In this document: positions 35,717 to 43,667 of the stretch, in pieces
Layout of the letters: each line of letters starts with the position of its first letter
Numbering within the stretch: position 1 is the stretch's first letter
Assembly: GCF_024181725.1 (NCBI RefSeq)
Contig: NZ_CP028908.1
Span: 2,232,001-2,296,000 of the forward strand
DNA from: Bradyrhizobium sp. WD16
GTDB taxonomy: Bacteria; Pseudomonadota; Alphaproteobacteria; Rhizobiales; Xanthobacteraceae
Length of the DNA stretch: 64,000 nt
Reading direction: 5' to 3'
Notes under the pieces: generated by a model
The model's input: the letters and a program-made list of their open reading frames with translations, nothing else
What the model was told of the DNA's origin: nothing
Database searches by the model: none
Translations under genes and position numbers: made by a program

Positions 35717-37210
35717 ATGTCGATCAAAATGCCGGAGCCCGATCAGGCGGTCCTCGCCCGTCGTGCTGCCATTGTCGCCGACCTGCGACGGATCGTGGCC
35801 GGCGAGGGGGTAATCGACAGCGCCGAGGAAATGCTTCCTTACGAATCCGATGGCGTCACCGCCTATCGCCAGACGCCGATGGTGGTGGTGCTGCCCGACA
35901 CCACCGGACAAGTTTCGGCGGTGCTCCGTTACTGTCATGCCAATGGCATCAAGGTGGTGCCGCGGGGATCCGGAACCTCGCTGTCCGGCGGCGCGCTGCC
36001 GCTGGCGGATGGTGTGCTGCTCGGGCTCGGCAAGTTCAAGCGCATCCGCGAGATCGATTTCGACAACCGCGCCGTGGTCACCGAGCCGGGCGTCACCAAC
36101 CTCGCCATCAGCCAGGCGGTGGCGCATGCCGGCTTCTATTACGCGCCCGATCCGTCGTCACAGATCGCTTGCAGCATCGGTGGCAACGTCGCGGAGAATT
36201 CGGGTGGGGTGCACTGCCTCAAATACGGCATGACCACCAACAACATTCTCGGCTGCGAGATCGTGCTGATGGATGGCGAGGTGCTGCGCATCGGCGGCAA
36301 ATGCGCCGAGTCCGCCGGCTACGATCTGATGGGCGTGATCACCGGCTCCGAGGGGCTGCTCGGCGTAATCACGGAGGTCACGGTGCGTATCCTGCAGAAG
36401 CCGGAGACGGCGCGGGCGCTGATGGTCGGTTTCACCAGCGTCGAAGCGGCGGGTGAATGCGTGGCGCGGATCATCGGCGCCGGCATCATTCCCGGCGGCA
36501 TGGAGATGATGGACAAGCCGGCGATCCATGCCGCCGAGGCCTTCGTTCATGCCGGCTATCCGCTTGACGTCGAGGCGCTCCTGATCATCGAGCTCGACGG
36601 TCCCGGGGTCGAGGTCGACGAACTGATCCTGCGTGTGGAGACCATCGCCAAAGCCTGCGGCCAGGCCACGTTGCAGATTTCGACCTCCGAGCAGGAGCGG
36701 CTGCTGTTCTGGGCCGGCCGCAAGGCGGCCTTCCCTGCAGTCGGGCGGATCTCGCCCGACTACCTCTGCATGGATGGCACGATTCCCCGCGGCAAGCTGC
36801 CGGAGGCGCTGCGCCGGATCCGAGCCCTTTCGGAAAAATACGGCCTCGGCTGCGCCAACGTGTTTCATGCCGGTGACGGCAACCTGCATCCCCTGATCCT
36901 CTACGACGCCAACAAGCCCGGCGAGATGGACAAGGCGGAGGCCTTCGGCGCCGACATTCTGCGCGCCTGTGTCGAACTCGGCGGAGTGTTGACCGGTGAG
37001 CACGGCGTCGGGGTTGAAAAGCGCGATCTGATGCCGGAGATGTTCAGCGCGATCGATCTCGCGCAGCAGCAGCGCCTGAAATGCGCCTTCGACTCGCAGG
37101 GACTGCTCAATCCCGGAAAGGTGTTTCCGACGCTGCATCGCTGCGCCGAACTGGGCCGCATGCACGTCCATGGCGGTAAGCTCGTCTTTCCCGATATTCC
37201 AAGATTCTGA
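35717..37210 (+). CDS. glcD: Glycolate oxidase FAD subunit GlcD
   Basis: 497 aa, FAD-linked oxidase of the VAO family. The FAD/PCMH domain includes VVVLPDTTGQVSAVLRYCHA, PRGSGTSLSGGALP, TEPGVTNL, ACSIGGNVAENSGGVHCLKYG and YDLMGVITGSEGLLGVITEV. The C-terminal cap has GNLHPLILYD and the substrate motif TGEHGVGVEKR. It oxidises glycolate to glyoxylate with GlcE and GlcF and passes electrons to quinone. It starts the glcDEF operon; 11 bp separate it from glcE. Confidence 0.96.
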   Translation: MSIKMPEPDQAVLARRAAIVADLRRIVAGEGVIDSAEEMLPYESDGVTAYRQTPMVVVLPDTTGQVSAVLRYCHANGIKVVPRGSGTSLSGGALPLADGVLLGLGKFKRIREIDFDNRAVVTEPGVTNLAISQAVAHAGFYYAPDPSSQIACSIGGNVAENSGGVHCLKYGMTTNNILGCEIVLMDGEVLRIGGKCAESAGYDLMGVITGSEGLLGVITEVTVRILQKPETARALMVGFTSVEAAGECVARIIGAGIIPGGMEMMDKPAIHAAEAFVHAGYPLDVEALLIIELDGPGVEVDELILRVETIAKACGQATLQISTSEQERLLFWAGRKAAFPAVGRISPDYLCMDGTIPRGKLPEALRRIRALSEKYGLGCANVFHAGDGNLHPLILYDANKPGEMDKAEAFGADILRACVELGGVLTGEHGVGVEKRDLMPEMFSAIDLAQQQRLKCAFDSQGLLNPGKVFPTLHRCAELGRMHVHGGKLVFPDIPRF

Positions 37211-37221
37211 AGGCTGGTGAC

Positions 37222-38466
37222 GTGGACAGTCTGAGACCTCGCGACGTCAAGGACGTCGAACAGTCGGTGCGGGATGCGCTCGCCGCCGATCAAACCCTTG
37301 AGATCGTCGGCCAGGGCACCAAGCGGGCCATCGGCCAGCCGGCGGCGGCCAATGCCGTGCTCGAGCTGGCAGCGCTCAATGCCGTGAAGGGCTACGAGCC
37401 CAGTGAACTCATCCTCACGGTCGAGTCGGGCGCGCCGCTTGCCGACATCGAATCGCTGATCGACGCCAAGAACCAGGAATTCGCCTTCGAGCCGATGGAC
37501 CCCGCGGCGCTGCTGGGCACGTCTGGTGGACGAGGCACCGTTGGCGGCATGATCGCCGCGGGTCTCGCCGGGCCGCGGCGGGTCCGTTCCGGCGGCGTGC
37601 GCGACCATCTCCTCGGCGCCAAGGCCGTATCCGGCTTCGGCGAGGCTTTCGCCGCCGGGGGCAAGGTGGTGAAGAACGTCACAGGCTACGACCTCTGCAA
37701 ACTGTTGGCGGGGTCCTGGGGCACCCTGGCGGTGATGACCGAGGTAACCCTGAAGGTGATGCCCAAGGCCGAAACCGTATCGACGCTGGTACTGAGCGGC
37801 CTCGACGACATCACCGCCAATCGGGCGATGACCGCGGCGCTCGGCTCGCCGTTCGATGTCTCCGGCGCAGCCCACATCCCGGCCTCGGCGCTGCGGGACG
37901 ACGGCGTGGGCCTGGACGGAGTCGGCGCCGCAGGGCAGGCGCTGACGCTCATCCGGCTCGAAGGCATCGGCGTATCGGTCGCCGATCGCGCCCGCTCGCT
38001 CGCCGCCGCGCTCGCGGGCTTCGGTCGCGCCGAGATCGTTTCTGGCGAGGCCCAGTCGCGCGGCCTCTGGCTCGCGATCCGCGACGTGACCCCCTTTGCC
38101 GCAGCCGGGCCGGTCGGCGCCTGGCCGGTGTGGCGCGTCGTCTGCCCGCCGGCGAGCGGCGGCCACTTCGGCGACGCTTTCGCCCGCGAGACCGGCGGCG
38201 ACCTGATCTACGACTGGGGCGGCGGCCTGATCTGGGCGGCACTGCCGCCCACCGCAGACGGTTGTGCGGTGCGCTTGCGCGATCGGCTCAAGGCCATCGG
38301 CGGTCATGCCGTCCTGATCCGCGGCGGTGAGGACTTGCGCGCCGCAATTGACGTTTTTCAGCCGCTCGAGCCGGGGGTCGCTGCGCTCAGCCGCCGGGTC
38401 AAGGCCAGCTTTGATCCGAAGGACATCTTCAACCGCAACCGGATGGCGAGAGGCACGGGCGCATGA
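37222..38466 (+). CDS. glcE: Glycolate oxidase subunit GlcE
   Basis: 414 aa, the second FAD-binding subunit, starting at GTG 37222. It has a shortened FAD-binding domain (GQGTKRAIGQP, LTVESGAPLADIE, GTSGGRGTVGGMIAAGLAGP, VVKNVTGYDLCKLLAGSWGT) and a C-terminal FNRNRMARG tail typical of GlcE. It overlaps glcF by 4 bp (ATGA). Confidence 0.95.
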   Translation: MDSLRPRDVKDVEQSVRDALAADQTLEIVGQGTKRAIGQPAAANAVLELAALNAVKGYEPSELILTVESGAPLADIESLIDAKNQEFAFEPMDPAALLGTSGGRGTVGGMIAAGLAGPRRVRSGGVRDHLLGAKAVSGFGEAFAAGGKVVKNVTGYDLCKLLAGSWGTLAVMTEVTLKVMPKAETVSTLVLSGLDDITANRAMTAALGSPFDVSGAAHIPASALRDDGVGLDGVGAAGQALTLIRLEGIGVSVADRARSLAAALAGFGRAEIVSGEAQSRGLWLAIRDVTPFAAAGPVGAWPVWRVVCPPASGGHFGDAFARETGGDLIYDWGGGLIWAALPPTADGCAVRLRDRLKAIGGHAVLIRGGEDLRAAIDVFQPLEPGVAALSRRVKASFDPKDIFNRNRMARGTGA

Positions 38467-39845
38467 GGACGGAATTCTCGCTCGCCCGACTGGCCGACCC
38501 CGACATCGCCGAGGCCGACAAGATCCTGCGGGCCTGCGTGCATTGCGGTTTTTGCACCGCGACCTGCCCGACCTACGTGTTGCTCGGCGATGAACTCGAC
38601 AGTCCGCGCGGCCGCATCTACCTGATCAAGCAGATGCTGGAGAAGGACCAGGTGCCGACCCCGCAGGTCGTCAAGCACATCGACCGCTGCCTGTCCTGTC
38701 TCGCCTGCATGACGACCTGTCCCTCGGGCGTGAACTACATGCATCTCGTCGACCAGGCGCGGGTACGCATCGAACAGCAGGCGCAGCGCCCTGCGGCGGA
38801 TCGATTGCTCCGCGCTGTACTTGCAAGGGTGCTGCCGCGTCCCGGCTTGTTTCGCGCAAGCCTGTTGGTGGCGCGGTTGGCGCGGCCCTTCGCCGCGCTG
38901 CTGCCCGGCGCGGGGGATGCCGCCAAGCCGGGCTTTTTGCGCCGTCTGCGGGCCATGCTGGCGCTGGCGCCCGGCCGTCTGCCGAAGCCCGGGCCGCGCG
39001 GCGGCACCGTGTTTCCGGCTCAAACGCCACGGCGTGGCCGCGTGGCATTGCTGCAGGGATGCGCCCAGCAGGTGCTGTCGCCGACGATCAATGCCGCCGC
39101 CATCCGCGTCCTGACCCGGCAGGGAATCGAGGTGGTGCTGGTTGCCGAGGAGCAATGCTGCGGCTCGCTGACCCATCACATGGGCCGCGACGAGGAGGCC
39201 CTGGCCAACGCCCGGCACAACATTGATCGCTGGACAGCGGAGGCTGACCGCAACGGCCTCGATGCCGTCCTGGTGACGACTTCGGGCTGCGGCACGACCA
39301 TCAAGGACTATGGCTACATGCTGCGTACCGATGCTGCTTATGCGCAGAAGGCAGCGCGTATATCGGGTCTGGCGCGCGATATCAGCGAATATCTCGCGTC
39401 GATCGACGTCGCGTGGCCGACGGCGCGGGGCGACCTCGTGGTCGCCTATCATGCGGCATGCTCGTTGCAGCACGGGCAGAAAATCACGCAGGCTCCGAAA
39501 GAACTACTTTTCAAGAGCGGATTCGTGGTGAAAGATGTACCCGAGAGTCACCTGTGTTGCGGTTCAGCGGGCACCTACAACATTCTGCAGCCCGATCTCG
39601 CGGATCGACTCCGCGAGCGCAAGGTCGCCAACATCGCCTCGGTGAAGCCGGACGTCATCGCCGCCGGCAACATCGGGTGCATGGTGCAGATTGCCGGAGG
39701 CACTTCGGTTCCCGTGGTGCATACGGTCGAGCTGCTGGACTGGGCGACCGGCGGTCCGCAGCCGGAGGCGCTGCGGGGCCCGGGCTCCGTCGGCAACGCC
39801 CGTGGGGCACTAAGCCGCGCGGTGGGAGATGTGCCAGTCGAGTGA
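38463..39845 (+). CDS. glcF: Glycolate oxidase iron-sulfur subunit GlcF
   Basis: 460 aa. Two 4Fe-4S motifs lie near the N-terminus, CVHCGFCTATCPTYVLL and CLSCLACMTTCPSGVNY. Two CCG domains follow (EEQCCGSLTHHMG; ESHLCCGSAGTYNI). It carries electrons from GlcDE to the membrane quinone pool. It is the last gene of glcDEF; no glcC regulator or glcB malate synthase is nearby. Confidence 0.95.
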   Translation: MRTEFSLARLADPDIAEADKILRACVHCGFCTATCPTYVLLGDELDSPRGRIYLIKQMLEKDQVPTPQVVKHIDRCLSCLACMTTCPSGVNYMHLVDQARVRIEQQAQRPAADRLLRAVLARVLPRPGLFRASLLVARLARPFAALLPGAGDAAKPGFLRRLRAMLALAPGRLPKPGPRGGTVFPAQTPRRGRVALLQGCAQQVLSPTINAAAIRVLTRQGIEVVLVAEEQCCGSLTHHMGRDEEALANARHNIDRWTAEADRNGLDAVLVTTSGCGTTIKDYGYMLRTDAAYAQKAARISGLARDISEYLASIDVAWPTARGDLVVAYHAACSLQHGQKITQAPKELLFKSGFVVKDVPESHLCCGSAGTYNILQPDLADRLRERKVANIASVKPDVIAAGNIGCMVQIAGGTSVPVVHTVELLDWATGGPQPEALRGPGSVGNARGALSRAVGDVPVE

Positions 39846-40251
39846 TGGCGTGAGTGACGCCGGCGAGTGACGAGTGAGGGATGACCTAGGTTGGGCTGGT
39901 CGGGGTCATCCGGATCTGATCGCCGGGGCTATCCGGGCTCCGAGCTGGCGAGGTTGGTCGGACGAGTGTGTCTGGCGCGGCGGTGCGGCGCGGCGAGATT
40001 GAATTCGGGGGGTGGTCGGTCAGCATGCGCGGGGGCGCTGAGTCCGGTTCGACAGTTTGAGCAAATTCGACGATTCCGACGAAAGGCGTCGCGGCAGCCT
40101 TGGTGCTCACCTTGAGCTATCATTTGGGGCGATGACTTCGGCGACGACGTCGGTAATGACATTGGTGGCGACCTTGGTGACCAGTTCGGCTGTCGAGGGT
40201 CATCTTTAGCGGTTCATCTTTGACTTCGTTGGCGGCAACAGGAGGACGACA
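39846..40251. other. 406-bp intergenic region after glcF
   Basis: Low-complexity GTGA-rich sequence near 39840-39880, then GC-rich non-coding DNA. Short frames on both strands have no recognisable family or ribosome site. A GAC/GGT-rich stretch at 40131-40200 precedes the histone-like gene. No terminator was found for glcF. Confidence 0.35.
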
Positions 40252-40629
40252 ATGGCGAAAGCGAAGAAGGCCAAGAAGAGCAAGAAGGCGAAGAAGCAGA
40301 CGCGTGTGACCAGGGCGGCGAAGAAGTCCGCTAAGAAGTCGGCCAAGAGAGCCGCAAAGAAATCGGCCAGGAAGGCCGCGCCGAAGAAAGCGGCGAAGAA
40401 GTCCGCCAAAAAGGCTGCCAAGAAGACCGCGAAGAAGTCGGCCAAGAAATCAGCCAAGAAGTCAGTGAAGAAATCGGCGAAGAAGGCGACCCCGGCCCGC
40501 AAGGTGCGAGCACGACGGGCCGCGGCCGCCCCCGCGCCGTTGGTGGAGCCCGAGGCTTCGCCAGCGCCAATTCAAACGGCTGTCTGGGGTGAACCGGCCG
40601 AGCAGGGGACCGGCGAGGCCAACGGCTGA
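40252..40629 (+). CDS. Histone H1-like KAK-repeat DNA-binding protein
   Basis: 125 aa, made almost entirely of Lys/Ala repeats (AKKSAKKSAKRAAKKSARKA and further copies, residues about 1-85). A short Arg/Ala stretch and an acidic, Pro-rich tail (LVEPEASPAP...GEPAEQGTGEANG) follow. Such H1-like proteins bind DNA or RNA non-specifically and help compact the nucleoid; repeat number varies between strains. GGAGGACGACA precedes the ATG. The opposite strand reads as an FFADFLADF repeat frame, which is only a shadow. Confidence 0.85.
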   Translation: MAKAKKAKKSKKAKKQTRVTRAAKKSAKKSAKRAAKKSARKAAPKKAAKKSAKKAAKKTAKKSAKKSAKKSVKKSAKKATPARKVRARRAAAAPAPLVEPEASPAPIQTAVWGEPAEQGTGEANG

Positions 40630-40735
40630 ATCCGCTATCCCTGGACCCGTCACTGTAACCAGATCGGCGAGTGGCTTTCCGGTCTCGTGACAATCTGTTC
40701 GCCACGAGGCCCGAGACGCGTCCGACGAACCCAAC

Positions 40736-40761
40736 AAAGGCCGCGCGACCGCGCGGCCTTT
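40736..40761. terminator. Terminator-like hairpin after the histone-like gene
   Basis: AAAGGCCGCG / CGCGGCCTTT form a perfect 10-bp stem around CGACCG, with an A-run on one side and T-run on the other. An additional weaker stem, GGTCTCGTG with CACGAGGCC, lies at 40681-40711. The rest of 40630-40927 shows no gene. Confidence 0.6.
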
Positions 40762-40927
40762 ACCGTTTCCATTTCGATCAGGCGATCTGGATCGGGCGCG
40801 CCGCTGTGCCAATGGCAACGAGCGAATCGTTTTCGCCTCTTCAACCTATTCGAGAGCCTGCCGAATCCTTGGGCGACGATGATGCGTCTGGGAGGATTGG
40901 GCTGACCGACTACCGTTTTATCCGGCT

Positions 40928-40953
40928 TAAGTGTTGTGAACTTGCAACACTTA
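40928..40953. promoter_or_regulatory. 26-bp inverted repeat upstream of the porin gene
   Basis: TAAGTGTTG (40928-40936) and CAACACTTA (40945-40953) are perfect 9-bp arms around TGAACTTG. It lies 189 bp before the porin start. It may be a regulator site or a structured part of the porin leader; no T-run follows, so it is not a terminator. Confidence 0.5.
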
Positions 40954-41141
40954 TCAGCCAAACCGATCGCACGAGGAGTATTTGCCTAAAAGGGCGGCAG
41001 ATGCCCGCGTTTTTTGCTTCACGGTTCCGTGCGTCTTCCGCGAAGGTACCTCCGGAATGAATTTCGGACAGTCGATCGGTTGATTGCCGCTGGGTGGCGC
41101 TCAGCAATGAGGCTGAACTTCAACCAATGATGGGGATGGAC

Positions 41142-42122
41142 ATGAAGAACAAGAAGATTGGTTTGGCAGTCGCAGCCGCTCTGGCGCTGACTTCGGGAGC
41201 AGCCTCCGCAGCCGACCTTCCGGCCAAGGTCTACACCAAGGCGCCGCCGGTCGTGGCCGCCGTGCCGGCCTGGGACATCGCGTTCGGCAGCGCGATCATG
41301 AGCGACTACATGTTCCGCGGCGTGACCCAATCGAACCACAAGCCGTCGGTCACCGCCTATTTCGAACCGCGCTACAACATCAATCCGAACCTCCAGCTCT
41401 ATGTAGGCTCGTCCTTCGAGAGCATCTCTTTCGCCAACCGCGCCGCGGCTGAGGTCGACATCTACGGCGGTATCCGCCCGACCTTCGGCCCTCTCGCCCT
41501 CGACGTCGGCGTTTGGGGCTATCTCTATCCGGGCGGCCAGTGCATCGACACCGTTCAGGGTGGCGGCAACCTCTGCCCCGTTGGCTCGAGTGCCCTTGCC
41601 AACGGCAACATCATGAAGAAGGACGTTTCCTTCTACGAAATCTACGGCAAGGCCAACTATACCTTTAACGACTACTTCCAGCTCGGCGGCACCGCCTACT
41701 GGACGCCGTCGTTCCTGAATTCCGGCGCCGACGGCACCTATGCTTCGGTGATCGGCAAGGTCACCGCCCCGACCGCCTGGTTTGGCGCTTCGGGTGTCGG
41801 CGCCTATGTGTCGGGAGAGTTTGGTCGCCAGTGGCTCGGCACCACCGACGCCTTCTACGGCAACATCAAGTTCGCCGACTACAACACTTGGAATGTCGGC
41901 CTCGGCTTCACGTGGAAGGTCTTCACCCTGGACCTGCGCTACTCCGACACCAACCTGTCGAAGGGTGATTGCAACGCCTTCACCAGCGACTTCCGGACCA
42001 CTGATACCGGCTTCCCGACGGCTGCCAACAACGTGGCTCCGTTCGCCGGCTCCAACTGGTGCGGTGCGACCTTCATCGCCAAGCTGTCGGCCGATCTCAG
42101 CCTGATCAACAACATCAAGTAA
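41142..42122 (+). CDS. TorF-family putative outer-membrane porin
   Basis: 326 aa. A signal peptide (MKNKKIGLAVAAALALTSGAASA, about 23 residues) precedes a beta-barrel beginning WDIAFGSAIMSDYMFRGVTQ, SVTAYFEPRYNINPNLQLYV and AAEVDIYGGIRPTF. This is the TorF/gcw_chp (TIGR02001) pattern of Gram-negative outer-membrane proteins. The last residue is Lys, not the aromatic usually seen at barrel ends. The start at 41142 is the only one giving a signal peptide. It has a long leader with an inverted repeat and a strong terminator. Confidence 0.88.
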   Translation: MKNKKIGLAVAAALALTSGAASAADLPAKVYTKAPPVVAAVPAWDIAFGSAIMSDYMFRGVTQSNHKPSVTAYFEPRYNINPNLQLYVGSSFESISFANRAAAEVDIYGGIRPTFGPLALDVGVWGYLYPGGQCIDTVQGGGNLCPVGSSALANGNIMKKDVSFYEIYGKANYTFNDYFQLGGTAYWTPSFLNSGADGTYASVIGKVTAPTAWFGASGVGAYVSGEFGRQWLGTTDAFYGNIKFADYNTWNVGLGFTWKVFTLDLRYSDTNLSKGDCNAFTSDFRTTDTGFPTAANNVAPFAGSNWCGATFIAKLSADLSLINNIK

Positions 42123-42151
42123 ATCTTCGTCCTCCCGGACGACGACGACCT

Positions 42152-42180
42152 GGGCGGCAGAGCAATCTGCCGCCCTTTTG
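42152..42180 (+). terminator. Rho-independent terminator after the porin gene
   Basis: GGGCGGCAGA / TCTGCCGCCC, a 10-bp perfect stem with loop GCAA, followed by TTTT. Confidence 0.92.
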
Positions 42181-42199
42181 CTGTGTGCCGGATCGTGCC

Positions 42200-43639
42200 A
42201 TGGCCGGGCTCGTGCAACGGGTATCCGCGCCGGTGGCGGCATCGGTATGGGTGCCGAATCGGGTATCGAACATCGCATCAGGCCCGACATCGCCATTCGG
42301 AAGCTCAGCATTGATTCTCAATCGCTACGCCCGGCATCTCGGCGTCCGCTCGCAAATCGCGCTCAAGCGCTGGCTGCGGCGGCTGCTGTTCGTCGCCGGC
42401 GGCGTCGTGGTCGGGCTGGCCGCGATCCTGATGGCGAAACTGGCGGATCAGGCCCAGCTGCTGTTCCGGTGGCTGACCGCTCCGTCGCCATATGTGGCTC
42501 TCGGCCTGACGCCGCTCGGCTTCGGCTTCGCCATGCTGCTGGCCGTCAAGGTTTTTCCTAACGCCCAAGGCAGTGGCATCCCCCAGGTGATTGCCGCGCT
42601 GCGGCTTCCCGACCAACGCCAGCGGGCGCCGCTCGTCTCTCTCAAGGTCGGTCTCGGCAAGATCGTCGTCATGACCCTCGGTCTCATTTGCGGGGCATCC
42701 ACTGGCCGCGAAGGGCCAACGGTCCAGGTCGGCGGCGCGATCATGTTTGCCATCGGCAGATGGGCGCCGTTCCGACAGCCCGGATTTCTCCTCGCCGGCG
42801 CGACCGCCGGTGTCGCCGCCGCGTTCAACACGCCTCTCGCCGGCATCGTGTTCGGGATCGAGGAGTTGAGCCGGTCGTTCGAAATGCGCACCAGCGGTCT
42901 GATCATCGGCGCGATCATCGCCGCCGGCCTGACGTCGCTCGCGATCCTCGGCGATTATCATTATTTCGGCTCGACCTCGGCGGCCCTGCCGCTCGGTCGT
43001 GCCTGGCTCGTGGTGCCGGTCTGTGCGGTGACATGCGGGTTTGCCGGTGGACTGTTCAGCCGGGTCGTGTTGCTGTTCGCCGCCGGGCTGCCCGGGGTGG
43101 TGGGTGGTTGGATCCGGCGGCACCCGGTGGCCTTCGCGGTGCTGTGCGGTATCGGCGTCGCTCTCGCCGGGTTGGCCAGCGGCAGCCCCATTGCCGGCAC
43201 CGGTTACGCCGAGGCGCGCGCCATCATCCATTCCAGCGATTGGCCGGCTTATGGCTATGGTCCCTGGAAATTCGTGGCCACGCTGCTGTCGGCGATCAGC
43301 GGCATACCCGGCGGCATCTTCGCGCCGTCGCTGGCCATCGGCGCAGGTATCGCGTCGGACCTCAGTCTGGTGCTGACCGATGTGCCGATCGGCGCGCTCG
43401 TGCTGATCGGAATGGAGTCCTATCTCACCGGCGTGGTGCAGGCCCCGATCACCTCTTTCGTGATTGTCTCGGAGATGACCAATGACCACGCCATGGTGAT
43501 TCCACTGATGGCGGCGGCGCTGATCGCCAACCGTGCTTCCAAGGTGATCGTGCCTGAAGGGCTCTATCACGCCCTGGCGAAGCTGTTCCTGCGCGCTTCA
43601 GCCCAGCGCCATCCGGACCAGGCACCGATCACGCGCTGA
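42200..43639 (+). CDS. ClC-family chloride/proton antiporter
   Basis: 479 aa with many hydrophobic helices. The three ClC signatures are present: QGSGIPQ, GREGPTVQ with the gating Glu, and SGIPGGIFAPS. The external Glu of GREGP suggests a Cl-/H+ exchanger rather than a channel. There is no C-terminal CBS pair. The N-terminus is uncertain: ATG 42200 adds about 50 residues before the first conserved helix, and a later GTG or TTG start is possible. Confidence 0.92.
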   Translation: MAGLVQRVSAPVAASVWVPNRVSNIASGPTSPFGSSALILNRYARHLGVRSQIALKRWLRRLLFVAGGVVVGLAAILMAKLADQAQLLFRWLTAPSPYVALGLTPLGFGFAMLLAVKVFPNAQGSGIPQVIAALRLPDQRQRAPLVSLKVGLGKIVVMTLGLICGASTGREGPTVQVGGAIMFAIGRWAPFRQPGFLLAGATAGVAAAFNTPLAGIVFGIEELSRSFEMRTSGLIIGAIIAAGLTSLAILGDYHYFGSTSAALPLGRAWLVVPVCAVTCGFAGGLFSRVVLLFAAGLPGVVGGWIRRHPVAFAVLCGIGVALAGLASGSPIAGTGYAEARAIIHSSDWPAYGYGPWKFVATLLSAISGIPGGIFAPSLAIGAGIASDLSLVLTDVPIGALVLIGMESYLTGVVQAPITSFVIVSEMTNDHAMVIPLMAAALIANRASKVIVPEGLYHALAKLFLRASAQRHPDQAPITR

Positions 43640-43667
43640 GCCGCGGCCCAGTTCGTGTAGCGCCATC

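Noticed and set aside
39886-40115. Two 74-codon frames on opposite strands after glcF
   Set aside because: No ribosome site, no family similarity and low-complexity composition.
40206-40502. Minus-strand frame of FFADFLADF repeats
   Set aside because: Reverse reading of the Lys/Ala repeats of the histone-like gene; the repeat explains it fully.
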